Shown: positions 9,434 through 18,567 of the stretch, piece by piece | How positions within the stretch are numbered: position 1 is the first letter of the stretch | How the letters are laid out: each line of letters opens with the position of its first letter | Assembly (NCBI GenBank): GCA_900473185.1 | Contig: UCKU01000002.1 | Location: forward strand, 105,926 to 169,925 | Length of the DNA stretch: 64,000 nt | Direction: 5' to 3' | Origin: Hyphomicrobiales bacterium | Lineage (GTDB): Bacteria > Pseudomonadota > Alphaproteobacteria > Rhizobiales > Rhizobiaceae | Notes under the pieces: generated by a model | The model's input: only the letters and a program-made list of their open reading frames with translations | Told to the model about the DNA's origin: nothing | Databases searched by the model: none | Translations under genes and position numbers: made by a program

Positions 9434-10486
9434 TTAACCGGCAGGCGGATAGGAATGTTCGCCGCCGCGATAGTCCGACACCGAGTAGCAGCCCTCCCCG
9501 GTCGTCTTCACAGCGCTCTCACCGATGACAGCCTTGCCGTAACCACCGGGGATGTCGAGAATATAGGTCGGTTGGCAGAGACCCGAGATACGGCCGCGGA
9601 GCGAGGCGACGATCTTCTGCCCCTCTTCTATCGACAGCCTGAAATGGCTGATGCCGGGCGCAAGATCCGGATGATGCAGATAATAGGGCTTCACGCGCGT
9701 CTCGACGAAGGCCCGCATCAGCTCCGCCAGCACGTCGGGATCGTCATTGACGCCCTTCAGGAGCACCGACTGGCTGACCATGACGATACCGGCATCCACC
9801 AGCCGGGCGCAGGCGGCGCGTGCTTCAGCCGTCAGCTCACGCGGATGGTTGGCGTGAAGCGCGATATAGATGGTCTTGCCGCTCGCTTTCAGCGCCGCGA
9901 TCAATTCCGCATCTATCTTCTGCGGATCGACGACGGGCACGCGCGTATGGAAGCGCACGATCTTCACATGCTCGATCTCTGCAAGCTCAACGAGAATCTC
10001 ACTCAGACGCCTTGGTGAAAGCACCAGCGGATCGCCGCCAGTCAGGATCACCTCCCAGATCTCGTCATGCCCGCGGATGTAATCGAAGGCTGCAGCCAAC
10101 GCCGCCGGATCGAGCGTACCGAGCCCCTGCGGCCCAACCATCTCGCGCCGGAAGCAGAAGCGGCAATAGACCGGACAGACATGCACGGCCTTCAGCAACA
10201 CACGGTCCGGATAGCGATGCACGATGCCCTCAACCGGACTGTGCGCATGGTCGCCGATAGGATCAGCCCGTTCCTCGGGCGCGGTGATGAGTTCCGCCAC
10301 ATCGGGCACGAATTGCCGGGCAATCGGATCGGCCGGATCGGCATGATCAATCAGCCTTGCCATGGCAGGCGTCAGCGCGATGGCATAGCGCGCAGCGACC
10401 TCATCAAGCGCCAGCCGGTCGGCTTCCTCGATCAGCCCCGCCCTGACGAGATCGTCGACACTCTTGATCGGACGCATGACATTCAT
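9434..10486 (-). CDS. epmB: EF-P lysine 2,3-aminomutase-like radical SAM protein EpmB
   Basis: 350 aa starting at ATG 10486, which overlaps the epmA stop (ATGA). The radical-SAM cluster motif CPVYCRFC places Cys104, Cys108 and Cys111 on a 4Fe-4S cluster. Other family signatures are EVILTGGDPL, HTRVPVVDP and GYYLHHPD-like text (PYYLHHPDLAPG). EpmB converts alpha-lysine to (R)-beta-lysine, the donor that EpmA attaches to elongation factor P. The neighbouring epmA and divergent efp make the assignment secure. A longer in-frame reading upstream exists but lies wholly inside epmA and has no family similarity. Confidence 0.95.
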   Translation of the reverse strand: MNVMRPIKSVDDLVRAGLIEEADRLALDEVAARYAIALTPAMARLIDHADPADPIARQFVPDVAELITAPEERADPIGDHAHSPVEGIVHRYPDRVLLKAVHVCPVYCRFCFRREMVGPQGLGTLDPAALAAAFDYIRGHDEIWEVILTGGDPLVLSPRRLSEILVELAEIEHVKIVRFHTRVPVVDPQKIDAELIAALKASGKTIYIALHANHPRELTAEARAACARLVDAGIVMVSQSVLLKGVNDDPDVLAELMRAFVETRVKPYYLHHPDLAPGISHFRLSIEEGQKIVASLRGRISGLCQPTYILDIPGGYGKAVIGESAVKTTGEGCYSVSDYRGGEHSYPPAG

Positions 10487-11547
10487 CGGCCGTACTCCGC
10501 GACCGGCGCCCAGAGCACCTGATCGATCCGCGACGCACCTGTCGCCAGCATCACCAGCCGGTCGAAGCCGAGCGCGATGCCGCTCGCTTCCGGCATGATT
10601 GCCAGCGCCGCCAGAAAATCCTCGTCGAGCGGATAGGTCTCGCCATAAACCCGCATCTTCTCCGCCATCTCGATCTCGAAACGGCGCCGCTGCTCGGCGG
10701 CATTTGTCAGCTCGCCAAAGCCGTTGGCAAGCTCGACCCCGCAGGCATAGAGCTCGAAGCGCTCCGCTACGCGCGGATCGCGCGCCGAAGGCCGCGCAAG
10801 AGCCGCTTCTGAAACAGGGTATTCGTCGAGAATGGTGACACGGCCAAAGCCGAGATACGGCTCGACCTTCTCCACCAGCACCCGGCTGAAGAGATCCGCC
10901 CAATGATCGTCATCGGCAACGCGCATGCCGACCCGCCGCATTTCGACGGCAAGATGCTCGCGATCGGTCGAGCCGTCGGCAGATACAGAAGCCAGAAGAT
11001 CGATGCCGGCATGGCGGCTGAAAGCCTCCGCCACGCTCACCCGCTCCGGTCCCGAGAAAGGATCGCACTCGTCACCGCGATAGATAAGCTTCGCCGTCTT
11101 GACCGTTTCGGCAGCGAGCGCCAGCAAACGCACGCAATCCATCATCAGGCTTTCGTAGCTCTCGCCCGCCCGATACCATTCGAGCATGGTAAACTCGGGA
11201 TGGTGCAGCGGCCCGCGCTCGCGGTTGCGATAGACATGCGCAAAGCAGGCGATGCGCTCTTCACCGGCAGCCAGAAGCTTTTTGCAGGCAAATTCCGGCG
11301 ACGTGTGCAGGTAGAAGGGCGCAGCCTGTCCGTCCGTCGTCAGAGCCTGTGTGGCAAAGGCATGCAGATGCGCCTCGTTGCCCGGAGAGACCTGCAGGGT
11401 GGCGGTATCGACCTCGATGAAATCCTCACGCGCGAAGTAACCGCGCAACGCTGCCTGGATCGCGTTGCGCCCCATGAGGAACGGACGGCGATCGGCATGT
11501 ACGGCGGGGGTCCACCAGGGAGACGCTTTGGCGCTCGTGGGGTTCAT
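10483..11547 (-). CDS. epmA: EF-P--(R)-beta-lysine ligase EpmA (PoxA/GenX)
   Basis: 354 aa, a truncated class II lysyl-tRNA synthetase without the anticodon-binding domain. Class II motifs are visible: HTSPEFACKKLL, YRNRERGPLHHPEFTMLEWY (motif 2 region), and SGIALGFDRLVML (motif 3). The protein activates (R)-beta-lysine and joins it to Lys34 of EF-P, which helps ribosomes through polyproline stretches. It begins at ATG 11547, 151 bp from efp on the opposite strand, and its stop overlaps the start of epmB, so the two modifying enzymes are translationally coupled. Confidence 0.95.
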   Translation of the reverse strand: MNPTSAKASPWWTPAVHADRRPFLMGRNAIQAALRGYFAREDFIEVDTATLQVSPGNEAHLHAFATQALTTDGQAAPFYLHTSPEFACKKLLAAGEERIACFAHVYRNRERGPLHHPEFTMLEWYRAGESYESLMMDCVRLLALAAETVKTAKLIYRGDECDPFSGPERVSVAEAFSRHAGIDLLASVSADGSTDREHLAVEMRRVGMRVADDDHWADLFSRVLVEKVEPYLGFGRVTILDEYPVSEAALARPSARDPRVAERFELYACGVELANGFGELTNAAEQRRRFEIEMAEKMRVYGETYPLDEDFLAALAIMPEASGIALGFDRLVMLATGASRIDQVLWAPVAEYGR

Positions 11548-11697
11548 TCAACGCTTTCCTCGCCGGATTCAGCCGGGATGGGGGTGGCTATTTCTGCGAT
11601 TTTAGGTTAGTGCGCCCCGAAAGAAAAACATTTTGCGTCTTCAGGGCCATTCCGACTGTCCTCTACGACGCCGAAAGCCGACTTACAAGGAAGTCTT

Positions 11698-12267
11698 ATG
11701 GTCAAGGTCATCGCCTCTTCGGTCCGCAAGGGCAACGTTCTCGATGTCGACGGCAAGCTCTATGTCGTTCTCACGGCTCAGAATTTCCACCCGGGCAAGG
11801 GCACGCCGGTCACCCAGGTCGACATGCGCCGCATCGTCGACGGTGTGAAGGTTTCCGAGCGTTGGCGCACTACCGAGCAGGTCGAGCGCGCCTTCGTCGA
11901 AGACGTCAACTTCCAGTACCTTTATGAAGACGGCGAAGGCTTCCACTTCATGAACCCGGCCACCTATGACCAGGTCGTCGTCGACGTTGACACCATGGGC
12001 GACCAGAAGGCCTTCCTCCAGGAAGGCATGACCTGCATCCTGTCGATCCACGAAGGTATTCCGCTGGCGCTCGAACTTCCGCGCCACGTCACCCTCGAGA
12101 TCGTTGAGACCGAACCGGTCGTGAAGGGCCAGACGGCCTCCTCCTCCTACAAGCCGGCGATCCTGTCGAATGGCATCCGCACTTTGGTTCCGCCCCATAT
12201 CGATGCCGGCACCCGCGTCGTCATCGCGACGGAAGACAATTCCTACGTCGAGCGCGCCAAGAACTGA
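11698..12267 (+). CDS. efp: Translation elongation factor P
   Basis: 189 aa, full length, with the three beta-barrel domains of EF-P. The loop HPGKGTP puts Lys34 at the tip of domain I, exactly where EpmA adds beta-lysine; the modifying genes lie on the other side of a shared 150-bp promoter region. The C-terminus has the family pattern [19 protein letters not shown] clear ribosome site (AAGGAAG) precedes ATG 11698. EF-P binds between the P and E sites of the ribosome and relieves stalling at consecutive prolines. Confidence 0.97.
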   Translation: MVKVIASSVRKGNVLDVDGKLYVVLTAQNFHPGKGTPVTQVDMRRIVDGVKVSERWRTTEQVERAFVEDVNFQYLYEDGEGFHFMNPATYDQVVVDVDTMGDQKAFLQEGMTCILSIHEGIPLALELPRHVTLEIVETEPVVKGQTASSSYKPAILSNGIRTLVPPHIDAGTRVVIATEDNSYVERAKN

Positions 12268-12289
12268 TTGCATCAGTTTCCAGACATTC

Positions 12290-12324
12290 AAACGGCCTGA
12301 AGCAACCGCTTCGGGCCGTTTTCA
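12290..12324 (+). terminator. Rho-independent terminator of efp
   Basis: An inverted repeat AACGGCCTGAAG / CTTCGGGCCGTT with a short loop, followed by a T-rich stretch, begins 23 bp after the efp stop. Confidence 0.85.
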
Positions 12325-12365
12325 TTTGATCGGAAATACTCATTCGCTTCCGGCAGCGCCAATAG

Positions 12366-12390
12366 AGAAATACCGGCAAAAACGCCGGCC
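12366..12390 (-). terminator. Probable terminator of the amino-sugar operon
   Basis: On the minus strand a CCGGC...GCCGG hairpin with a GTTTTT loop is followed by TATTTCTC, seven bases past the last gene of the operon. The stem is short, so this is a moderate call. Confidence 0.5.
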
Positions 12391-12396
12391 TCTTGC

Positions 12397-13125
12397 TCAG
12401 AGATGCGGGTTACGCGGCCGGTATTTCTTCACGAGCTTCTGATTGATTTCTGCAGCGCCCGGCATGTTGGCGCTGAGATAAACAGGGGCATCGCCTGATT
12501 TCGAAAGCTCGGAGGCGACATCCGCAAAGATGGCATTGATGACGGTGACGCCGACTGCCGTCGAGACCGGACCGACGCGAAGACCCGTGCCTTCGAGATT
12601 GAGGACAGCGTCGCCCGGCGGCAGACCATTGTCCAGCACAACATCGGCAACATCAGCAAGCCGCCTGCGGCCATTGGCAATCGCCGTCGAATATGCGATC
12701 GAAGTGATGGCGATCACCTTGGCGCCGATCTCGCGCGCATAGTCGGCCGCCTCGATCGGCGCGGCATTCACGCCTGAATTGGAGGCGATGATGATGACAT
12801 CGCCCGGCTGCATGCCGTAACGCTCCAGCATTGGTCGCACCAGGCCCTGCGTGCGCTCATAGACCGAGCTGATGACCGCACCCTCATGCAGCATGGCCGA
12901 GCCGACGAGAACGGGCACCGTAAAGGCAAGTCCGCCGGCGCGGTAATGCACCTCTTCGGCCAGCATATGCGAGTGGCCGGTGCCGAAGACATAGACACGC
13001 TTGTCGCCGCGGGCAGCCTCGAGGATCGCAGCGGCGGCCTGCGCCATTGGTTCGGCCAGTGCCCGCTTCAGCTCTTCCAGCCGGCCGATCAGATTGGAGA
13101 AATAGGCGTCCGTGATGTCACTCAT
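12397..13125 (-). CDS. SIS-domain phosphosugar-binding protein (UPF0309-like)
   Basis: 242 aa with one sugar-isomerase (SIS) domain: [20 protein letters not shown] at the sugar-phosphate loop, [15 protein letters not shown], and a conserved C-terminal [16 protein letters not shown]. It is the last gene of a leftward operon with nagA and a glucosamine-6-phosphate deaminase-like gene. Single-SIS proteins act as isomerases, etherases or sugar-phosphate sensors; here it most likely handles an N-acetylated hexosamine phosphate. Ribosome site GGAGAG precedes ATG 13125, and the gap to nagA is 13 bp. Confidence 0.8.
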   Translation of the reverse strand: MSDITDAYFSNLIGRLEELKRALAEPMAQAAAAILEAARGDKRVYVFGTGHSHMLAEEVHYRAGGLAFTVPVLVGSAMLHEGAVISSVYERTQGLVRPMLERYGMQPGDVIIIASNSGVNAAPIEAADYAREIGAKVIAITSIAYSTAIANGRRRLADVADVVLDNGLPPGDAVLNLEGTGLRVGPVSTAVGVTVINAIFADVASELSKSGDAPVYLSANMPGAAEINQKLVKKYRPRNPHL

Positions 13126-13138
13126 CCGCCGCTCTCCT

Positions 13139-14290
13139 TCAAGCCGCTTCGCCGTTTAGCCAGGTCGCCGTCACTTCGATCGCATCGGTGAAATGCACGA
13201 GATCGGCGCGCGCGCCTGGCGAAAGGTGGCCGCGATCGGCAAGCAGAAGGAAACGCGCCGGATAGAGCGTCGCCATCCTGAGTGCCTCGGCAAGCGTCAA
13301 CTCCAGATAGGTGACGCCGTAGCGGATCGTTGAAGCCATGTCGACATCCGAACCCGCTAGTGTGCCGTCCGAAAGGACCAGTTTCGAACAGAAGCCGCCC
13401 CTTTCGCGCCGCACGGTGCGGCCGTTCAGCGTGAACGTATCCATCTGCGAGCCGACCAGCGACATGGCGTCGGTCACAAAGAAAAGCTTGCCCTCGCCGC
13501 GCTTGGCACGCAGCGCCGTCCGCAACGCCTTCGGATCGACGTGATGTCCATCGGCGATGATGCCGCACCAGACCGCCGGATGATCGATCGCAGCACCAAC
13601 GAGGCCTGGCGCGCGGTGCGCCAGCTGGCTCATGGCGTTGAAGAGATGCGTCACGCCGCGAGCCCCGGCATCGAAGCGGGCTTCCGCCGCCTCACTGGTG
13701 CTGTCGGAATGGCCGATGCTGACGATGACGCCCGCTTCGCTCAGTTCACGCACCTGCGAAACTGCTACCTGTTCCGCCGCCATGGTGACGAGCAGCGTGC
13801 CGATCGCCTCGCGCGCGGCGATAAAGCCCTTGACGTCCTTGTCCCCGACCGGACGCATCAACTCGGCGAGATGTGCACCCTTGCGCGCCGGCGCCAGATG
13901 CGGACCTTCCAGATGCAGGCCGGCAACGCCGCGATTGGTCTTCACCGCAATCTTCGCCGCCTCGATCGCGGCTGCCGTCGCTTCGGCCGTATCGGTGATC
14001 AGCGTCGGCAGCAGCGCCGTCGTTCCATACGGCCGATGCCCTTCGGCGATCATATACATCGAACCTGGCGACGGCTCGTCGTTCAGCATGCGGCCGCCGC
14101 CGCCATTGACCTGCGCATCGATGAAGCCAGCAGACAGCACGCCGCCTGCCAGTGTCACGACCTCGCCCTCGGGCAGATCATTCAGGCCGACGATCGCCTC
14201 GACGCGTCCATCCTTGACGATCAGTGCGCGTTCGTCATGAAAACGTTCGCCATCGAAGATACGCGCGCCGGTGAAGATCTTGCGGGTCAT
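13139..14290 (-). CDS. nagA: N-acetylglucosamine-6-phosphate deacetylase
   Basis: 383 aa amidohydrolase. Metal and catalytic residues are recognisable: Glu in [10 protein letters not shown], His in SIGHSDST, His in [10 protein letters not shown] and the catalytic Asp in [10 protein letters not shown]. The family splits acetate from GlcNAc-6-phosphate, giving glucosamine-6-phosphate for the adjoining deaminase-like protein. Its ATG overlaps the stop of the upstream SIS gene, so translation is coupled. The N-terminal HxH of many amidohydrolases is QVN here, which is normal for single-metal NagA enzymes. Confidence 0.93.
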   Translation of the reverse strand: MTRKIFTGARIFDGERFHDERALIVKDGRVEAIVGLNDLPEGEVVTLAGGVLSAGFIDAQVNGGGGRMLNDEPSPGSMYMIAEGHRPYGTTALLPTLITDTAEATAAAIEAAKIAVKTNRGVAGLHLEGPHLAPARKGAHLAELMRPVGDKDVKGFIAAREAIGTLLVTMAAEQVAVSQVRELSEAGVIVSIGHSDSTSEAAEARFDAGARGVTHLFNAMSQLAHRAPGLVGAAIDHPAVWCGIIADGHHVDPKALRTALRAKRGEGKLFFVTDAMSLVGSQMDTFTLNGRTVRRERGGFCSKLVLSDGTLAGSDVDMASTIRYGVTYLELTLAEALRMATLYPARFLLLADRGHLSPGARADLVHFTDAIEVTATWLNGEAA

Positions 14291-15321
14291 CAGACGGTCT
14301 CCGTCACCTTGAGAAGGTTGGCCGGCTTGTCCGGATCAAAGCCCTTCCGGCGGGTGACGGACTCGATCAGGCGATAGTAGACGAGCAGCGAAACCAGGGG
14401 ATCGACAAGACCGTTGCCGGTCGTCGGAACCTGCAGATTGACGCCGGCGAGCGGCTTTGTCGAGAAGGGAACGGTGGTGGCGCCAAGCTTCTGCAGACGC
14501 TCCAGTGCCTTTACATTGTTGTCGTAGGCGGCATCTTCAGGCACAAAACCGATGATCGGGAAGCCCGGCTGTACGAGGCGCATTGGGCCGTGCATCAGTT
14601 CCGCAAGAGAGAAGGCCTCCGCGTGAAGACCAGCCGTCTCCTTAGCCTTCAGTGCCGCCTCGAGAGCGATAGCGAAAGCCGTGCCGCGGCCGCCGGTATA
14701 AAGCGAGGCGGCGTTGAACAGCACATCCTCGGCTGCCTTGGTTTCGATGCCTGATGTCGCGGAAAGAGCGGCCGGAAGCTTCTCGAGCGCCGCCTGCAGA
14801 TCGGCCTTGCCGCCGATCGCAGCCGTCACGCCAGCGAGGGCAGCAACCGATGCGATGAAGGATTTGGTCGCCGCGACGCTCTTTTCAGCACCGGCATTGA
14901 GGCCGAGAACGATATCGGCCTGCTTGGCGAGCGGGCTGTCAGTGACGTTGACGACGGCAATCGTCGTCGCCCCGCCCTTCTTGGCCGCTTCCTGCAGCGC
15001 CACGATGTCAGGGCTCGCGCCCGACTGGGAGACGGTGAAATGGATGCCACCCTTCAGATGCAGGGAGGCACCATAAACGGAGGCGATAGACGGGCCGATC
15101 GAGGCGACCGGCACGCCACAGGTAATCTCGAACAGATATTTGAAGAAGGTCGCCGCATGGTCGGAAGAACCACGAGCCGCCGTCGTCACGACGCTCGGGC
15201 GGGCGGACGAGAACAGCCGGGCGATTTCTGCGAAGACCGGCTTTTCCTTTTCGAGCAGGGTGGCGACCACTTCGGGCGACTGGCCCGCCTCCTGCAGCAT
15301 CAACGACTGGTTCTCACTCAT
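14290..15321 (-). CDS. Glucosamine-6-phosphate deaminase-like protein with two SIS domains (NagB-II/AgaS type)
   Basis: 343 aa equivalent to the isomerase half of GlmS without the glutaminase domain: two SIS repeats with TTAARGSSDHAATF, TVSQSGASPDIV, GAEKSVAATKSF and YTGGRGTAFAIALEAALKAKE, and the C-terminal catalytic-type KVTETV tail. Such proteins convert glucosamine-6-phosphate to fructose-6-phosphate and ammonia in bacteria lacking classical NagB. It lies between the GntR regulator (4-bp ATGA overlap) and nagA, which together make a compact GlcNAc utilisation route. Confidence 0.88.
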   Translation of the reverse strand: MSENQSLMLQEAGQSPEVVATLLEKEKPVFAEIARLFSSARPSVVTTAARGSSDHAATFFKYLFEITCGVPVASIGPSIASVYGASLHLKGGIHFTVSQSGASPDIVALQEAAKKGGATTIAVVNVTDSPLAKQADIVLGLNAGAEKSVAATKSFIASVAALAGVTAAIGGKADLQAALEKLPAALSATSGIETKAAEDVLFNAASLYTGGRGTAFAIALEAALKAKETAGLHAEAFSLAELMHGPMRLVQPGFPIIGFVPEDAAYDNNVKALERLQKLGATTVPFSTKPLAGVNLQVPTTGNGLVDPLVSLLVYYRLIESVTRRKGFDPDKPANLLKVTETV

Positions 15322-16091
15322 AGGTCATCTCCAATTCTCAGTTCGGCGACGAAATCATAGGCGTCACCACGATAATGCGATCGGGTGTATTCAACGACGC
15401 GCTGGTCTTCCAGGCGTGAAACGCGTTCGATCAGAAGTGCCGGCGCACCGGCCTTGACATCGAGGATAGCCGCCGATGAAGGATCGAGCGTGACGGCCGT
15501 CAGTCGCTGCATGGCGCGTACCGGCTTGTGGCCGCTCTGTGCAAGCGCGTCATAGAGCGAGCCTTCGCCGCCGGCATCCTCGCCTAGAAACTTGACCGGC
15601 ACGACGGCGCGTTCGATGGCGAGGGGCAGGCCGTCAGCCAGACGAAGGCGGTCGAGCCGCAGCACGGGCTCATCGACACCGAGGCCAAGCAGGAAGGATT
15701 CTTCGGGAGACGGATTGTTGATGGTACGCGACAGGATCTTCGCTGCCGGCGAGCGCCCACGCGAGCGCATGTCCGCTGAGAAGGAGGAAAGCCGCCATAG
15801 CGACTGCTCCATGCGCTCCACCTTGCTGGAAACGAAGGTGCCGCTGCCGTGGCGCGATTCCAGCGCACCTGATGTCATGAGATCGCGATAGGCTGTCCGA
15901 ACCGTCACACGGCCAAGCTTCAGGGCTTCCGCCAGATCGCGCTCGCCGGGCAGCGCTGTTCCGGGCTTCAGCAGACCTTCCTGAATAAGGCCTGTGAGCG
16001 CCAGCGCCAGTCGCTTGTAAAGCGGCCCCGTTGCCGCCTCATCGCGCAGCCCACGGCCATTCAGTTCCGCTATCAGACTGGTTCTATCCAT
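15318..16091 (-). CDS. GntR-family (HutC/NagR-like) transcriptional regulator
   Basis: 257 aa. N-terminal winged helix (about 10-80) with PGTALPGERDLAEAL and GRVTVRTAYRDLMTSGALESRHGSGTFV; C-terminal UTRA effector domain with ERAVVPVKFL and VVEYTRSHYRGDAYDF. HutC/NagR members bind amino-sugar phosphates and release DNA. It is first in the operon with the deaminase, nagA and the SIS protein, so it probably represses its own operon. I use ATG 16091 (MDRTSLIAEL); a TTG 10 codons upstream lies inside the putative operator repeats. Confidence 0.9.
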   Translation of the reverse strand: MDRTSLIAELNGRGLRDEAATGPLYKRLALALTGLIQEGLLKPGTALPGERDLAEALKLGRVTVRTAYRDLMTSGALESRHGSGTFVSSKVERMEQSLWRLSSFSADMRSRGRSPAAKILSRTINNPSPEESFLLGLGVDEPVLRLDRLRLADGLPLAIERAVVPVKFLGEDAGGEGSLYDALAQSGHKPVRAMQRLTAVTLDPSSAAILDVKAGAPALLIERVSRLEDQRVVEYTRSHYRGDAYDFVAELRIGDDL

Positions 16092-16119
16092 GGACACATA
16101 ATAGAACCTATTTAGAACC
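16080..16119. promoter_or_regulatory. Putative GntR operator repeats
   Basis: The heptamer TAGAACC occurs at 16102-16108 and 16113-16119, 11 bp apart on the same face of the helix, and in inverted orientation at 16080-16086 inside the first codons of the regulator gene. Three copies around its own start suit an autoregulatory GntR/NagR site. The binding protein is inferred. Confidence 0.5.
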
Positions 16120-16151
16120 AATCGGCAAGTCGGATTCGCTTCACCAAAAAG

Positions 16152-16183
16152 AAAAACCCTCGCGGGACACCGCGAGGGTTTTT
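16152..16183. terminator. Strong bidirectional terminator between galM and the GntR gene
   Basis: A perfect 9-bp GC-rich stem (CCCTCGCGG / CCGCGAGGG, loop GACA) is flanked by A and T tracts, so it can end transcription in both directions. It chiefly ends galM, whose stop codon is 26 bp away. Confidence 0.9.
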
Positions 16184-16208
16184 ATTGATCCTGACAGGAT
16201 GCCTGAAC

Positions 16209-17231
16209 TCAGTTCTTCGTGAAGATGTAATCCGTTTCCTGCCGCAGTACCTCACCTGGACGCAGAACCGCGTTCGGAAAATCCGCGTGATTGATAGCGT
16301 CAGGCCAGATCTGCGTTTCCAGGCAGAAGCCTGCGAATGGCGCGTACTTGCGGCCACCGAGACCCGGCACCGGCACGCCGAGCTTGAAGCCAGCATAGAA
16401 CTGTACGCCAGGCTCGGTCGTGCGCACTTCCAGCGAGACACCGGAATGCAGGCTGCGGGCAAGTACGACGGAGCGCTTGGCCGTGCGCTCGCTCGAGAAG
16501 CAGAAATTATGGTCGTAGAGCGCCTGCTCCTGCCCGGCGAAACGCTTCATCGGCGCCATCGCAAGGAAATCGAACGCGGTGCCCTCGACAGAGCGGATCT
16601 CACCGGTCGGTATCTGCTTCTCATTGGTCGGCAGATAGTGGTCGGCGGCGATCATGATGTCATGCGCCAGCGCATCCTCCCGGCCATCGAGATTGAAATA
16701 GGAGTGCTGGCAGACATTGGCGATCGTCGGCTGGTCCGTCACCGTCTCGTAGTTGACAGAAAGCTCGCCATTGCCATGCACGCGATACGTCGCCTGGATC
16801 GTGCAGTTGCCGGGATAACCGGCGCGGCCATCGGGATCGACGATCTTCAGCACGACACGGTCGGCCTCGTGCTCGACGATCGTCCAAACGAGCGTACCGA
16901 TATTGTTGCTGCCGCCGTGAAGATGCGTGACACCCTTCTCGTTCAATTCGAGCTGGTAGTCCTTGCCGTCGAGTGTGAACTTGCCGTCGCCGATGCGGTT
17001 GGCACAGCGTCCCGGCGTAGCGCCGAAGAAAGGCGAATGCGCGAGGTAGCTGCCTAAATCCTCGAAGCCGAGCACCAGCGGGGCATTATGGCCCTCGAGC
17101 CTGATATCCTGGATCACTGCGCCCCAGCTCAATACCTTGACCGTCAGTCCGCCGCCGCGGATGACGACGCGATGGACGGTCTCCCCGTCCTTCGTCTGTC
17201 CGAAAACTTCCCGTTCCAACTTGTCCGCCAT
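16209..17231 (-). CDS. galM: Aldose 1-epimerase (galactose mutarotase)
   Basis: 340 aa, full length. Family signatures: GATPGRCANRI, THLHGG with the binding His, VCQHSYFNLDG with the catalytic His, and the catalytic Glu in FAGFCLETQIWPDA. It interconverts alpha and beta anomers of hexoses such as galactose or glucose before phosphorylation. The gene appears to be monocistronic, with terminators on both sides. A fit with the neighbouring amino-sugar genes is loose (sugar metabolism). Confidence 0.94.
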   Translation of the reverse strand: MADKLEREVFGQTKDGETVHRVVIRGGGLTVKVLSWGAVIQDIRLEGHNAPLVLGFEDLGSYLAHSPFFGATPGRCANRIGDGKFTLDGKDYQLELNEKGVTHLHGGSNNIGTLVWTIVEHEADRVVLKIVDPDGRAGYPGNCTIQATYRVHGNGELSVNYETVTDQPTIANVCQHSYFNLDGREDALAHDIMIAADHYLPTNEKQIPTGEIRSVEGTAFDFLAMAPMKRFAGQEQALYDHNFCFSSERTAKRSVVLARSLHSGVSLEVRTTEPGVQFYAGFKLGVPVPGLGGRKYAPFAGFCLETQIWPDAINHADFPNAVLRPGEVLRQETDYIFTKN

Positions 17232-17318
17232 GATCGACGCTCACTCCATCCCTAGAATTCTGGAACCGGAACCTGCCCCCATTCGCCGCAAACCGCAACC
17301 GGGCAGTGCCGGAAAACA

Positions 17319-17352
17319 AAACGCCGTCGCAGAAATGCGACGGCGTTATTTC
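17319..17352 (-). terminator. Rho-independent terminator of metA
   Basis: A 12-bp stem (AACGCCGTCGCA and its complement, 4-5 base loop) is followed on the minus strand by TTTTGTTTT, 20 bp beyond the metA stop. Confidence 0.88.
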
Positions 17353-17371
17353 TAAACCGGACCGGTGACGC

Positions 17372-18295
17372 TCAGATGTCCGAGCCGATCTCTTCGATAT
17401 CGTAGGGCGTCGTCTGGTAGATCTCATTGATCCAGTTACCAAAAAGCAGATGCGCATGGCTGCGCCAGCGGTTCTGCGGCGCGAGCGCCGGATCGTTATG
17501 CGGGAAGTAATTGTGCGGCATCTTGATCGGCACGCCGGCATTCACGTCGCGGAAATATTCGTCCGAAAGAGACGTGGAATCATATTCGACGTGATTGAAG
17601 ATATAAAGCCGCCGGCCCTTCGGCTCGTGGACGAGACAAACGCCCATCTCGCTCGATTCCATCAGGATCTCGAGGCCGTCGACCTTCTCGATGTCGGCCC
17701 GGCGCACCTCGGTCCAGCGCGACACCGGAACCTCGAAATTATCGGAGAAACCGTTGAGATAAACGGAAGAGGGTTTGAGATTGCGGTGACGGTAGACGCC
17801 GAAGGCCTTTTCCTTCAGTTCATACTTCGGCACGCCGTGGAAATGATAAATCCCTGCCATCGCACCCCAGCAGACATTCATGGTCGAATGGACGTTTGTC
17901 TGCGTCCAGTCGAAAATCTGCTGCATTTCCTTCCAATAAGTAACGTCCTCGTAAGGCAGCGTCTCGATCGGCGCACCCGTGATGATGAAGCCGTCGAACT
18001 TCCGGTGCTTCACTTCCTCCCAGGTCTGGTAGAAGGCGAGCAGATGTTCTTCAGAAGTATTCTTGGCCTTGTGGTTGCCGACACGGACCAGCGAGAATTC
18101 CACCTGCAGCGGCGACGCGCCCACCAGGCGCGCCATCTGCACTTCGGTCTTGATCTTGTTCGGCATGAGGTTGAGCAGCCCGATCTGCAACGGTCGGATA
18201 TCCTGACGGATCGCCACCGTTTCGGTCATCACCCGCACGCCCTCGTTCACAAGGGTTTCGAAGGCGGGCAGCGTATCGGGGATCTTGATGGGCAT
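17372..18295 (-). CDS. metA: Homoserine O-acetyltransferase MetA (HTS-fold)
   Basis: 307 aa from ATG 18295 ([10 protein letters not shown]). With this start the catalytic residues fall on the family numbers: Cys142 in NVCWGAMAG, and His235 and Glu237 in FNHVEYDS. Position 111 is Glu ([10 protein letters not shown]) where succinyl-CoA-using enzymes such as that of E. coli have Gly; Glu111 is the known marker for acetyl-CoA use, so O-acetylhomoserine is the expected product, in line with the reported activity of the Agrobacterium enzyme. First committed step of methionine synthesis. A SAM-II riboswitch and a terminator hairpin lie between promoter and start codon. Confidence 0.95.
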   Translation of the reverse strand: MPIKIPDTLPAFETLVNEGVRVMTETVAIRQDIRPLQIGLLNLMPNKIKTEVQMARLVGASPLQVEFSLVRVGNHKAKNTSEEHLLAFYQTWEEVKHRKFDGFIITGAPIETLPYEDVTYWKEMQQIFDWTQTNVHSTMNVCWGAMAGIYHFHGVPKYELKEKAFGVYRHRNLKPSSVYLNGFSDNFEVPVSRWTEVRRADIEKVDGLEILMESSEMGVCLVHEPKGRRLYIFNHVEYDSTSLSDEYFRDVNAGVPIKMPHNYFPHNDPALAPQNRWRSHAHLLFGNWINEIYQTTPYDIEEIGSDI

Positions 18296-18311
18296 TGCGG
18301 TCAACTCGATC

Positions 18312-18348
18312 AAAATAAAAAACCGGCGGCGAAAGAATCGCTACCGGT
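18312..18348 (-). terminator. Terminator hairpin in the metA leader
   Basis: On the minus strand CCGG-GCGA / TCGC-CCGG forms an interrupted stem ending in TTTTTTATTTT, located between the riboswitch and the metA start. It may be the expression platform of the riboswitch, that is, premature termination. Confidence 0.7.
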
Positions 18349-18360
18349 CCGCACGCGGCC

Positions 18361-18412
18361 CTTTAGCGACTTATTTAACGTGGCTGCAAGCCGGCCGGCC
18401 AAATCACCACGA
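18361..18412 (-). promoter_or_regulatory. SAM-II riboswitch (metA motif)
   Basis: Minus strand shows the invariant SAM-II blocks in order: CGTGGTGATTTG, a GC loop, CTTGCAGCCACG, then TTAAATAA and GCTAAAG. P1 pairs CGTGG with CCACG, and the 3' A-rich segment can form the H-type pseudoknot that encloses S-adenosylmethionine. The class is known upstream of metA in alphaproteobacteria. A plausible promoter (TTGATT at 18447-18442, TTAATT at 18425-18420) would start transcription right at the aptamer. Confidence 0.93.
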
Positions 18413-18567
18413 GGCCTCTTAATTAACGCCAGTCGCGCTGCGAATCAACTGTCAATAGAGACAGCTGCACAAACCATCACGCTTTCTTTATGGGTGGTGG
18501 AATCTGTTGATGGACCAGTAACGCCCCCATGTTATTAATGGTGTGATGGGCGATTTTGGAAAAAATA

